From Hondaea fermentalgiana (taxonomy: Eukaryota > Sar > Bigyra > Thraustochytrida > Thraustochytriidae): a stretch of DNA of 29,043 bases. The translations under genes and the position numbers were made by a program. The notes below the pieces were generated by a model, which saw nothing but the letters and a program-made list of their open reading frames with translations, had not been told where the DNA came from and did not search any database. Location of the stretch: contig NPFB01000009.1 in the NCBI GenBank assembly GCA_014084085.1, positions 130,159-159,201 on the forward strand, read 5' to 3'. Below are positions 19,560 through 27,256 of the stretch, one piece after another (position 1 is the stretch's first letter; every line of letters begins with the position of its first letter).

Positions 19560-21584
19560 ATGCTGCGCGGGGACGGGAGCGAGGCCGACGGCCTCGGCCG
19601 CTTCGGCAGCGGCGATGACGGTGTTGGTGGTAGCAGCAGCGGCGGCGCAGGAGGACGAGGTGGAGCTGGAGGAGGTGGCGCTTTGCCGACAGCGTCCCGG
19701 GTCACGACGTCCACCGTCGGGGGAGGCCGCGGCGGCGGCGGCGCGAGCGCCGTGGGGAGCAGCAGCGGCGGCGGAAGCACAGGCTATGGAGGGTACTCGC
19801 GGAGGAGGTTGCTGTCCACGCCATCGTCACCACGAACTGCAGCAAGATTCGAACGGCTCAACGAAGGGATCGAGTTCGACCGCGGCAACTGTTGCGCACA
19901 AAGCGCGCAGACCGCGAGAAATCGCGCTGCGAGACTATGGAGGCTCGTGAAGACTGGGAGCATTTCGCTGCTTCGTTCATGCGGATTCATGGTCGACAGC
20001 ATTGACGCAATTCGGGCAAGCCAGCGGGATGATTACCTCGAGTTGGACTCGGAGGACGACCCCGAGGACCCCTCGTCGCTGATGCTTTCACATAACATCC
20101 AGCTTTTCCTCGCAGTTGTGGCACTTATCTGTGTCACCGCTCTCGAACCTGTTCTCCTCAAAGTCATGGCCGACCATACCATGGTGGACGAGCTGCGCGA
20201 CTACCGCTACGTGCTGGCTCAACTCTTGATGCTTACGCACGTCCCGCTCGCCATTGGTTCGGCCATTTGGTACTCGTGCAAGTATTCTCGCAATGCCATG
20301 GAATCGTGCGATTTTCCAAAGACCTGGTTTGTGCTGCTCGCCTTCCTCAATGCTCTTCATCTGATCATGCAAGTCGTTTCTAGCGGCTCTGTTCCGGCAC
20401 CCTTGACCATCCTTCTCGTTAACGCTTCCATCCCGCTCACAAAGCTCTTTGGGGCACTACTCACCGGTGTCATGATTGCAGTTCGCTACTGGATGCCAAA
20501 TCTTCCCGAATACTGGCTCTCAGACGACTCGCCGGCCGAGCCTATGCTCCAACAAGCGCAACACCAGCTCATGCTCGAGCAACGTAACCGGCAACAGCAG
20601 CAGAATGCATCGCGGGTCAATTTGTCGCCCGAGGTGACCTCAGACGCAGGCTGTTTCCGGCTTGCCTTCGAGCGGACACTGAAAAAGACCCGGCGGTTCA
20701 TTGTCAACCAGCCATATGCAATCATGTCCATGTTCCTGGTGGTGTGCGGTGTTGCAATTGGCCTTTTCCCTGTCATATCGAACAGTGTCTCTGCCCTCGG
20801 CGCAAAGTCCTATTGCCACGTTTACAATGCTGACTGCGCCTCGAGCACATTAATCTTCTTGCTTGCTGCAGTGCCAGCAGCGCTCTCCGCCATTTGCGAG
20901 GAGCGGACTCTCGTGCGATACTCGCTACCTGTTGCGCCCATGATGCTGCACGGCTGGCTTGTCCCTATGCAATTTCTTTTCGGCGTCATTTTGGCTCCCA
21001 TCGGCCGTCATCTCCAGCATCCAACGCGCAAGTGGTCCAATGTGAGCATGGAGCTCCACGGTCTCGATGAAGAGGTCTCACAAGGTCTGCAGTGTATTCT
21101 TCTTGGCAAAGAAACAGGCATAGGATACATTGGTCATGCGGACCCCGACTGGTGCAAGCCGCTGTTGCCGCTGCTCATTCTCTTTTTGCTCGTTAGCTTC
21201 TCGTACCACATGCTCACGCTCTATATTATGCGCAAGGCCACGGAACTTTGTCTTCGAATTTGCACAGCGCTTGCCATTCCTATTGGCTGGTCCGCGCTCA
21301 TCATTTACGACATCAATTTCCAGCCAAATGTTTCGAAAGACGTTCCAACTCAAATTGTTGTATCCTCGTACAACAAGGTGGCACTGGTTTTAATTGTACT
21401 CAGCATGTTCTTGCACAAAACCATTGCGGAGCCAGAGACCAGCTACATTCTCACGTCGCCTTTTGAGGAGCGAGATCGTATTTCCATTGAGGCCGCCTCG
21501 GAACGGCATCGACGAACACTCATGCAAGCTCGATCGCAAGACAACGGTTCGGAGGTCCGTTTGCCTTCTCATGAAATCTTGTAG
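19560..21584 (+). CDS. CRT-like transporter (drug/metabolite transporter superfamily)
   Basis: A 674-residue membrane protein with about ten hydrophobic segments (near 181-203, 216-239, 255-275, 280-308, 386-407, 428-447, 457-482, 534-557, 564-583 and 605-620). The pattern VNASIPLTKLFGALLTGVMI, then LLAAVPAALSAICEE, and a late segment pair interrupted by a polar loop resemble the CRT-like family (Plasmodium CRT and plant CLT proteins). Those are vacuolar or plastid carriers of the DMT fold that move amino acids, peptides or thiols. The N-terminal 90 residues are Gly/Ser-rich low complexity. A 75-residue loop after the fourth segment contains a Gln-rich stretch (332-349). The C-terminus after 620 is cytosolic-looking. 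An acidic stretch (160-171) precedes the first segment. The start codon is uncertain because the Gly-rich leader could be partly untranslated; Met144 is an alternative. The substrate and organelle cannot be read from the sequence. Confidence 0.72.
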   Translation: MLRGDGSEADGLGRFGSGDDGVGGSSSGGAGGRGGAGGGGALPTASRVTTSTVGGGRGGGGASAVGSSSGGGSTGYGGYSRRRLLSTPSSPRTAARFERLNEGIEFDRGNCCAQSAQTARNRAARLWRLVKTGSISLLRSCGFMVDSIDAIRASQRDDYLELDSEDDPEDPSSLMLSHNIQLFLAVVALICVTALEPVLLKVMADHTMVDELRDYRYVLAQLLMLTHVPLAIGSAIWYSCKYSRNAMESCDFPKTWFVLLAFLNALHLIMQVVSSGSVPAPLTILLVNASIPLTKLFGALLTGVMIAVRYWMPNLPEYWLSDDSPAEPMLQQAQHQLMLEQRNRQQQQNASRVNLSPEVTSDAGCFRLAFERTLKKTRRFIVNQPYAIMSMFLVVCGVAIGLFPVISNSVSALGAKSYCHVYNADCASSTLIFLLAAVPAALSAICEERTLVRYSLPVAPMMLHGWLVPMQFLFGVILAPIGRHLQHPTRKWSNVSMELHGLDEEVSQGLQCILLGKETGIGYIGHADPDWCKPLLPLLILFLLVSFSYHMLTLYIMRKATELCLRICTALAIPIGWSALIIYDINFQPNVSKDVPTQIVVSSYNKVALVLIVLSMFLHKTIAEPETSYILTSPFEERDRISIEAASERHRRTLMQARSQDNGSEVRLPSHEIL

Positions 21585-21801
21585 TGTGTTCAGATTTATT
21601 CTTTGCTCGTCCCGTTTGATTAAAAAAAAAAAGCATACCTCTCGCTGTTCAGCTTCCCCTTGACAGCAGCACTCGCGGGGTCGAAAGATGTCTACGTTGC
21701 AGAACAAGCCTTTTGTAGTCTCTGATATTTCTATATTTTCTTTTTCTAGCTTCCAAATCTTTTCCATCATTTCGAGACAATAAATTGCTTGTTCAAGAGC
21801 T

Positions 21802-22719
21802 CTACGATGCCACTCCGCGGCCATTCTCGGCCAAGGAACTCTTTGCTCCCGCCGATTTGCTGCGAGGTCCCGGGCTGCGGCTGCGACTGCGACTATGTTT
21901 CCGCCTGCGCTTGTGCCGGTGTCGTCTTTCCCCGTCAGATTTGCTATTGTCCTTTTTTTCGCCGTGATCGTCGTTGTCGCTACTTTCACTATCATCGCTG
22001 TCGCTCTTGCGGCGGTGCTTTCTCCGTTTGTGTTTGCTTCTTTTCGTGCTTCTTATAGCGCTGCGGTCTCTGTGACCGTTTTTGCTACTCTTACCGCCGT
22101 CGTCGCTCTCGACGTCATGATTGGCCTTGCCTCGAGGTCTAGGAGTATCACTGTCACTGTCGCTCTCGCTGTCGCTCGCATCCCTCTTTCGCTTGTCGTA
22201 TCGATTGCTCCGCCTTTTGCTCTTTTTCGAGGTGTCACGCCTCTTTCGACTTTTTCTCTCGCCACTTTCGCTGTTGCTGCTAGTGTCATCGTCGTCACTA
22301 TCGTCGTCACTATCGTCGTCGCGGCGTCGGCGGCTCTTGTGCTTTCGCTTGTGGTTTTTCTTGGACTTTTTGTGCTTTTTACTTTTCTTCTTTTCCCTTT
22401 TAGACCTTTTGCTCGAGTCTCGCTGCATGGCACGCAGCTTTTCCTCGCGTTCTTCATCAAGTGCGCGCTTGTACTCCTCCATGGCGTCCTCCATGTTATG
22501 TCCGAGCTTGTCCATGTGCTGCTGCTTGAAGTCTTCCCAGTCGGGCCGGCTCGTGTCTCCGATCCGGTCTTCGATCGTCGACATTTCGCGGCCGACCTTG
22601 AGCAAAAGCGGGTCCACGGTTTCCCCTCGCGCCTGCTGCGCCAGGATCATCGACTGCAGGCTCAGCGGCGCGGGCTTGGCCTTGGTCGCCTCGTCGGGTT
22701 TTCGAGGCCCAATCTCCAT
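21802..22719 (-). CDS. FAM133-like Lys/Arg/Ser-rich nuclear protein
   Basis: A 305-residue protein whose frame stays open far upstream. I place the start at the ATG at 22719 (MEIGPRKPDEATK) because translation before it is promoter-like low complexity. Residues 20-100 form the only folded-looking part: SLQSMILAQQARGETVDPLL, then STIEDRIGDTSRPDWEDFKQ followed by a charged helix. The PxWE-x-K pattern with the Lys/Glu helix resembles metazoan FAM133 proteins, a poorly studied nuclear family. From about residue 105 to the end the sequence is KKKSKKHKK-type basic clusters alternating with Ser/Asp runs (DDDSDDDSDDDD, SDSESDSDSD) and a closing RSRSRSRSPGPRSKS tail, typical of splicing-speckle proteins and rich in CK2/SR-kinase sites. 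It converges with the CRT-like gene (217 bases apart) and diverges from RPN13 (537 bases). Confidence 0.65.
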   Translation of the reverse strand: MEIGPRKPDEATKAKPAPLSLQSMILAQQARGETVDPLLLKVGREMSTIEDRIGDTSRPDWEDFKQQHMDKLGHNMEDAMEEYKRALDEEREEKLRAMQRDSSKRSKREKKKSKKHKKSKKNHKRKHKSRRRRDDDSDDDSDDDDTSSNSESGERKSRKRRDTSKKSKRRSNRYDKRKRDASDSESDSDSDTPRPRGKANHDVESDDGGKSSKNGHRDRSAIRSTKRSKHKRRKHRRKSDSDDSESSDNDDHGEKKDNSKSDGERRHRHKRRRKHSRSRSRSPGPRSKSAGAKSSLAENGRGVAS

Positions 22720-23256
22720 CTTGTCTTGCTGCTGATCCGGTAAATCCGCCCGCCGCGAGGACACCACGCGCGACGGCGACCGCCGGCAGGCGTTCTGCGC
22801 GGCGAGAGAGGACGCGCGGCGAGGCCAGCGCGTGCGAGCGCGTGGAGAGACGCGGCGGCGCGCCTGTGGATGGGGCGTCCGCGTTTTGCGCGTGGAGGGC
22901 GCCGCTGTTCCCTCTCGCGGCGGCATTCTCCACTTGCGGCGGCATTCCCGACTTGCGGGCGGCCATTCGGCCCTTGCCGCGCCGTTATTCCGCACTTGCG
23001 CGCGGCGGTGCCCGACTTGCCGCCGCCCCGCAAGTGCGGCTTCGCGCCGGCGCAAGTGCGGAATGGCGTTTGCGGCACTTGCGGCGGCGGCGAACGGGGC
23101 GAAGCTTCTTTTCCGCCTTCTCCCGCGCGTTGAACGGGGCGAGCAAAGTCGAACGAAGATCATCGATCCCGCGACCCGCGCGCGCACGGAAGCGAGCGAG
23201 CGAGCGAGCGAGCGAGGGACGGAGCGCGCGAGCCTGGACCCTGGTGGTGCGGCACG
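22720..23256. promoter_or_regulatory. Bidirectional promoter between FAM133-like and RPN13 genes
   Basis: This 537-base divergent spacer is strongly GC-rich. It contains a cluster of about eight copies of an ATTCCGCACTTGCGGC-like element in both orientations (22922-23089), and a GAGC tract next to the RPN13 start (about 23190-23215). The open frames across it on both strands translate to repeat-derived low complexity, so I do not call genes here. Confidence 0.6.
22922..23089. repeat. Cluster of ~20-bp promoter repeats in both orientations
   Basis: Direct units start at 22922, 22941, 22961 and 22981, with a weaker fifth near 23002, each of the form (G)GCATTC-CC-GACTTGCGGGC. Two inverted copies (GCAAGTGCGG near 23030 and 23052, the latter followed by AATGGCG) and a final direct GCGGCACTTGCGGC near 23072 follow. 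The units diverge at several positions, so this is not a fresh tandem duplication. Confidence 0.75.
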
Positions 23257-25026
23257 ATGGCGAGCGTGACGCTCTTCGAGTTCAAGGCGGGCATGCTGAA
23301 TGCCACGGAGAAACGCGGCGCGGAGGGCGTGTGGAAGGTCGAGGCAGACCCGCGCAAGGGCCAGCTGTGCCTTACGCGCGGCAACGAGGGCGCCATCCAC
23401 CTCGTGTGGAAGCTGCGCCCCAGCGGCCAGGTCGAAGAGGATCTCCTTGTTTTCCCTGAGAGCCAGACCTTCACCAAGGTGAACACCGGCCGTCGCGACG
23501 ACCGCGTGTACCTGTTGCAGTTCAACAACTCCCGCCGCCGTAACTTCTTTTGGATGCAAGGCAAGAAGGAGGATGACGAGGACAATGCTCGCAAGCTTAA
23601 CGAGTACATGTCGAACCCGCCTGCTGCTCCTGTCGGCAGCCTTGGTGGCGCAGGTGGCACCGCATCGGGAGCCCCGGATCAGCACGCCATGATGCAGCTC
23701 TTGTCCCAATTTGGCGCTGGCGGTGGCAATGGCCGCCAGCAGCTTGACGAGAGTCAGCTACAGAGCGTGTTGCAGGGTTTTGGTATGACGGGCGGTACGT
23801 TACAAAGACAAGGCCTGAGAAATGGAGCTAAAAAGGACAGGAGTAAAAGAGAAGAGGTCTGACTGACGCTTTGGATCATCAATCCATTTTCTTGCTTACG
23901 CGCGGACGTTCTTGCGTATCGCGTCGCATCGCATCGCATCGCATCGCATCACATCGCATCTCATCGTATCGCACAACCCCTTTGTCATCGGACTTGCGAC
24001 TGTGCAGGCTCTGGGAACCCAAGCTCGAGCCGGAGCCAGCGTCGGCGCGGCGGCGACAATGATGACGACGACGACGACGAAGAGGAGGGAAGCTCAGGTC
24101 GGTCTAGAAATCGTCGCAACCGCGACAACAACGACGAAGACGACGAGGGCAAGGACGACGACTTTTACAACTGATGATAAAAACCCGACGCAAGGCTTAG
24201 CGCTCGCCAGCTTTATTCCTCTTTGCTGGCCTGGCCGCATCTGTCGAGCGATCTGTCTGACTGTCGGACTGTTTGGTGGCGCAGTGCCGTGCCGTGCCGT
24301 GTAGTGCAGTACATTCAGAATTCTGCTCCTGGCTTTGACATTTGCGCGTGCACGCTCAGGTGCTAGAAAAAAGCTACTTTGAGTGGGTAGACGAAGCGCT
24401 TCGCGTCGGGCTTATATCCGCGTCGTGAGGCCAGTCAGTCCCTGCAGTCGGTCGGTCGGTCGGTTGCTTGTTGTTGATAGATCGAAACTAACCGGATACC
24501 ATGTTTTTTTGCTTTTTACGCCACAGGCTCTGGATCAGCTCCTGCAGCTCCTGCGCCCCCCGCAGCTTCCACCACGGCGGCTTCGACGAGCGGTGCATCC
24601 ACCGATGCCCCGGCTGCCAGCGGGACACAGCAGCAATTTACCGCTGAGGATCTTCAGCGTGCCCTTGCCGGCGTCTCGGGCGCCATGCAGCAACAGCGCA
24701 CACCGCCATTAAACGAGATTTACAGGGCTTCGGAACTTCTCCCGATGCTCGAGGATCCTGCCATTCGCGACGAGCTCATGCAGTTCTTGCCAGAGGATCG
24801 ACAAACAGACCAGGAGCTGCGATACTCGCTGTCGAGTCCGCAAGTCAGACAAGCCTTTGCCATGCTCTCGCATGCACTGCAATCAGACAACTTCAACTCT
24901 GTCATGACCAATTTTGGTCTTGATCCCATGGCCGGCGCCGCGGAGCTTCAACGTGGCGATGGCATCGGCGCTTTCTTGCGTGCACTCCAGGCCAAGGCTG
25001 ACGAGGAGAGCGACCTGTATGATTGA
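23257..25026 (+). CDS. RPN13: 26S proteasome ubiquitin receptor RPN13/ADRM1
   Basis: Exons 23257-23794 and 24527-25026 join in phase 1 (donor GTACGT, acceptor CCACAG) to give 345 residues. Residues 1-115 are the Pru domain: LFEFKAGML, IHLVWKLRPSGQVEEDLLVF, VYLLQFNNSRRRNFFWMQ and the closing ARKLNEYMSNPP. In yeast and animals this domain binds ubiquitin and docks on Rpn2 in the regulatory particle. A Gly/Gln, then Ala/Pro/Ser/Thr-rich linker (116-232) leads to a DEUBAD-type helical domain (233-335; SELLPMLEDPAIRDELMQFL, then the PQVRQAFAMLSHAL helix), which recruits and activates UCH37/UCHL5 in animals. The C-terminus is acidic and ends ESDLYD, a hydrophobic-Tyr-X ending. The 732-base intron contains a second candidate last exon. 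Divergent from the FAM133-like gene. Confidence 0.95.
23921..23974 (+). repeat. GCATC pentanucleotide repeat in RPN13 intron
   Basis: About ten GCATC or near-GCATC units lie 34-87 bases upstream of the alternative-exon acceptor. The pyrimidine/branch region of that exon lies between the repeat and the acceptor, so repeat length could affect its use. Confidence 0.85.
24008..24174 (+). CDS. RPN13: Candidate alternative last exon of RPN13 (short isoform)
   Basis: Inside the RPN13 intron, acceptor TGTGCAG opens an exon beginning GCTCTGG, the same seven bases that start the canonical second exon. Joined to the same donor (23794) it stays in frame for 54 codons after the split codon: Ser/Arg, Asp/Glu-rich, Arg/Asn-rich, then acidic, ending DDDFYN before TGA TGA TAA. 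The product would be 234 residues, keeping the Pru domain and lacking DEUBAD. It could instead act as an in-frame 90-nt cassette exon through a weaker donor (GTCGGT at 24098). Vertebrate Rpn13 forms lacking DEUBAD are known. Use of this exon is inferred and needs transcripts. Confidence 0.6.
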
Positions 25027-25652
25027 TTCGTGGATCAATGTGATTGATTGATTCTTTCCTTTCCATTTCCTATCTATCTCCCGATTTCCCTCGTCTTCTA
25101 CCTCAGCTTTTCTCTTCCTTAGTTGGAGTGTAACAACAACAACAACAACAGGTTGAGGTTCTCAACTTGTTAATCTTGCGCTAGATGCTGATGCTCTCCC
25201 ATTTGCAACCAGATGCTTTTCTTGCTATTCCGACAATCCATTTCAACTTCGAGGCAAGTTCGAGTTGGCGCTCCCTCCCTCCCTCCCTCCCTCCCTTCCT
25301 CCATCGCCACCGCGGTCGTCTGGTTCATAGACTGCATATAGTCCTCCCTCCCTTGGCTTTCACGTCGGACTGGTCTTCCTTTTTGCACGACAAAGACCCA
25401 CGCGGACCGCGCGATTCGACCTCTGCAAACTCGCAACCCCCGCTTCTCTTGCGAGCGACGCAGCTAGATCACTTGCTTGTACGCGCACGCACGCACGCAC
25501 GCACGCACACGCGCACGCACGGACGTTCGTGCTCACGCCAAGGCGCGCACACGAACCCAGTGCGCTGTCGCGAGTAGAGAATAGAGGGACTCTCGCGTCA
25601 AGTCAAGCTTGACCAGCAGCGAAGTTTTCGCCTTTGGAGAGCAAGCACCAAG
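25027..25652. promoter_or_regulatory. Intergenic promoter region rich in simple repeats
   Basis: This lies between RPN13 and the thiolase gene, both on the plus strand. It contains GATT repeats (about 25040-25052), CAA repeats (25133-25150), CCTC repeats (about 25270-25296) and GCAC repeats (about 25484-25508). No gene is seen. The last 60-80 bases are likely the thiolase 5' UTR. Confidence 0.45.
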
Positions 25653-26918
25653 ATGCAGCAGCAGCAGCAGCAGGAGCGCGCGTGTATTGTGGGCGTGTCG
25701 CGGACGCCGTTCGGCTCGTTTGGCGGGGTACTGTCGAAGCTGAGCGCGCCAAAGCTCGGCTCAGCTGCTATCAAGGGCGCTCTGCAACGGGCGGGCGTGA
25801 AACCAGACGAGGTCAATGAGGTCTTCATGGGCCAGGTCGTGAGCGCTGGCGCGGGCCAGGCGCCTGCGAGACAGGCCTCCCTCGGCGCTGGCATCCCCAT
25901 TGACGTGCCTTGTACGACGGTCAACAAGGTATGCTCGAGCGGCATGAAGGCCATCATGTTCGGTGCGCAGAGTATCAAGCTCGGCGAGAACGATGTGGTC
26001 GTGTGCGGCGGCTTCGAGAGCATGAGCAACGTGCCATTCTACAGCCCGAGCACGCGGTTCGGAAGCAAGTTCGGTGACGCAAGTCTCATCGACGGTCTCG
26101 CCCGCGACGGTCTCCGCGACGCCTACACGAACGAGGCCATGGGCTGCGCAGGCTCCCTTTGCGCGGCCTCGGCGCAGATTTCCCGTCAAGAACAGGACGA
26201 GTACGCAGCCGCGAGCTACGCCCGCGCGCGCAAGGCCACGATTGACGGCGTCTTCAAGAACGAGATCACGCCACTGGAGATTCCTGGCAAGCGTGGCAAG
26301 ACCACTCTCGTGTCTGAAGATGAAGAGCCCATGCTTCGAGAGATCACCTATGAGACGCTGTCGAAGCTCCCGCCCGCATTCGAGCTGACCTCGAGCGGTA
26401 AGCAAGACAGCGCGCTTGCGTCCTCGCCTCATGCCAAGTCTGTGACTGCCGGAAACAGTTCTGTGCTTAGCGATGGCGCTGCAGCCGTTGTTCTGGCCTC
26501 AGAATCGTACGCGCGCAAGCATGGACTGCCCATTCTTGCATACATTGACTCGTATGCGGACGCGGCAAATCCTCCTGAGGAGTTTACGACAGCGCCGACG
26601 AAGGCCGCGCACAAAGCACTCGCTCGCGCTGGCACGAGCGTGGAAAAGATGGATCTCTTTGAGTTCAATGAGGCCTTTTCCGTGGTCGCCCTGGTCAATG
26701 CACGGAACCTTGGCATTCCTGCAGACAAGATCAATGTACATGGTGGGGCGGTCTCGATCGGCCACCCGCTTGGCGCAAGCGGGGCGCGCATCGTCATGAC
26801 TCTCATCACCGCACTCGAGCGTTACGGCAAGGAACGCGGCTGCGCCGCCATTTGCAATGGCGGCGGCGGAGCCTCTGCCATGGTCATTAGCCGCCCAACA
26901 AAGCGCGCTGCTCTTTGA
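25653..26918 (+). CDS. Acetyl-CoA C-acetyltransferase (biosynthetic-type thiolase)
   Basis: A 421-residue type II thiolase that condenses two acetyl-CoA to acetoacetyl-CoA, the first step of the mevalonate/sterol pathway (or the reverse in ketone and fatty acid breakdown). The nucleophilic Cys94 is in NKVCSSGMKA, His371 in GHPLGASGAR and the second catalytic Cys401 in ICNGGGGASAM; NEAF is also present. The length matches the family plus a short insertion (about residues 248-264) just before VTAGNSS, where most thiolases have only a short GT-like link. The N-terminus has a Gln run (residues 2-7) and no mitochondrial presequence. The C-terminus (RAAL) is not a standard peroxisomal PTS1. A cytosolic location is therefore inferred. 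The start is the only ATG before the conserved CIVGVSRTPFG strand. Confidence 0.96.
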   Translation: MQQQQQQERACIVGVSRTPFGSFGGVLSKLSAPKLGSAAIKGALQRAGVKPDEVNEVFMGQVVSAGAGQAPARQASLGAGIPIDVPCTTVNKVCSSGMKAIMFGAQSIKLGENDVVVCGGFESMSNVPFYSPSTRFGSKFGDASLIDGLARDGLRDAYTNEAMGCAGSLCAASAQISRQEQDEYAAASYARARKATIDGVFKNEITPLEIPGKRGKTTLVSEDEEPMLREITYETLSKLPPAFELTSSGKQDSALASSPHAKSVTAGNSSVLSDGAAAVVLASESYARKHGLPILAYIDSYADAANPPEEFTTAPTKAAHKALARAGTSVEKMDLFEFNEAFSVVALVNARNLGIPADKINVHGGAVSIGHPLGASGARIVMTLITALERYGKERGCAAICNGGGGASAMVISRPTKRAAL

Positions 26919-27041
26919 TGATGTCATAAAAAAGGAAGATTGAGAATGGATTATTTGTTTTTGGGAATGAAGTTTTGCCTCTCGACACAACTAAATGAGT
27001 GAGGTGTGAAAAGAGAGAGAGACACGAGGGGGGAAAAGGGA

Positions 27042-27165
27042 TATAAAAGAGTCACTAGAGCTCGCACACTAAAGAAAAGAAACCAGGTACAGTTGGGTCT
27101 TCTGGCTCCCTTGGGTGCATAGCACCCATCTGCAAAGACCCTGCCAGTGAGACATACTAGTTTTT
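27042..27165 (+). ncRNA. Candidate small structured RNA (TATA, nested stems, T-run)
   Basis: TATAAAAG at 27042-27049 is followed about 50 bases later by nested complementary segments: GGGTCTT (27095-27101) with AAGACCC (27135-27141), enclosing TGGGTGC/GCACCCA (27112-27118 and 27122-27128) with a 3-base loop. TTTTT at 27161-27165 could be a Pol III terminator. No tRNA, U6, U1 or other known RNA signature is recognised. It lies between the convergent thiolase and chorismate synthase genes and could instead be a 3' UTR structure of either. Confidence 0.3.
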
Positions 27166-27256
27166 GGTGAAGCTAAAGGAAGTGAGACAAAGCGCCCAAC
27201 GCCAGTCCTCTCCATCTGGCATTATGTGAGTTCTCGAACGTGCACTAACGCGCGGC

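Noticed and set aside
22720..23709. N-terminal extension of the FAM133-like frame up to 23709
   Set aside because: It would overlap RPN13 coding sequence on the other strand and consists of the translated promoter repeats.
26398..26438. Possible mini-intron (GTAAGC to AAG) in the thiolase gene
   Set aside because: It would be 41 bases, not a multiple of three, and removing it breaks a frame that is otherwise intact. It is better read as a coding insertion.
26907..26918. Peroxisomal PTS1 on the thiolase
   Set aside because: The terminal residues AAL do not match the SKL-type consensus.
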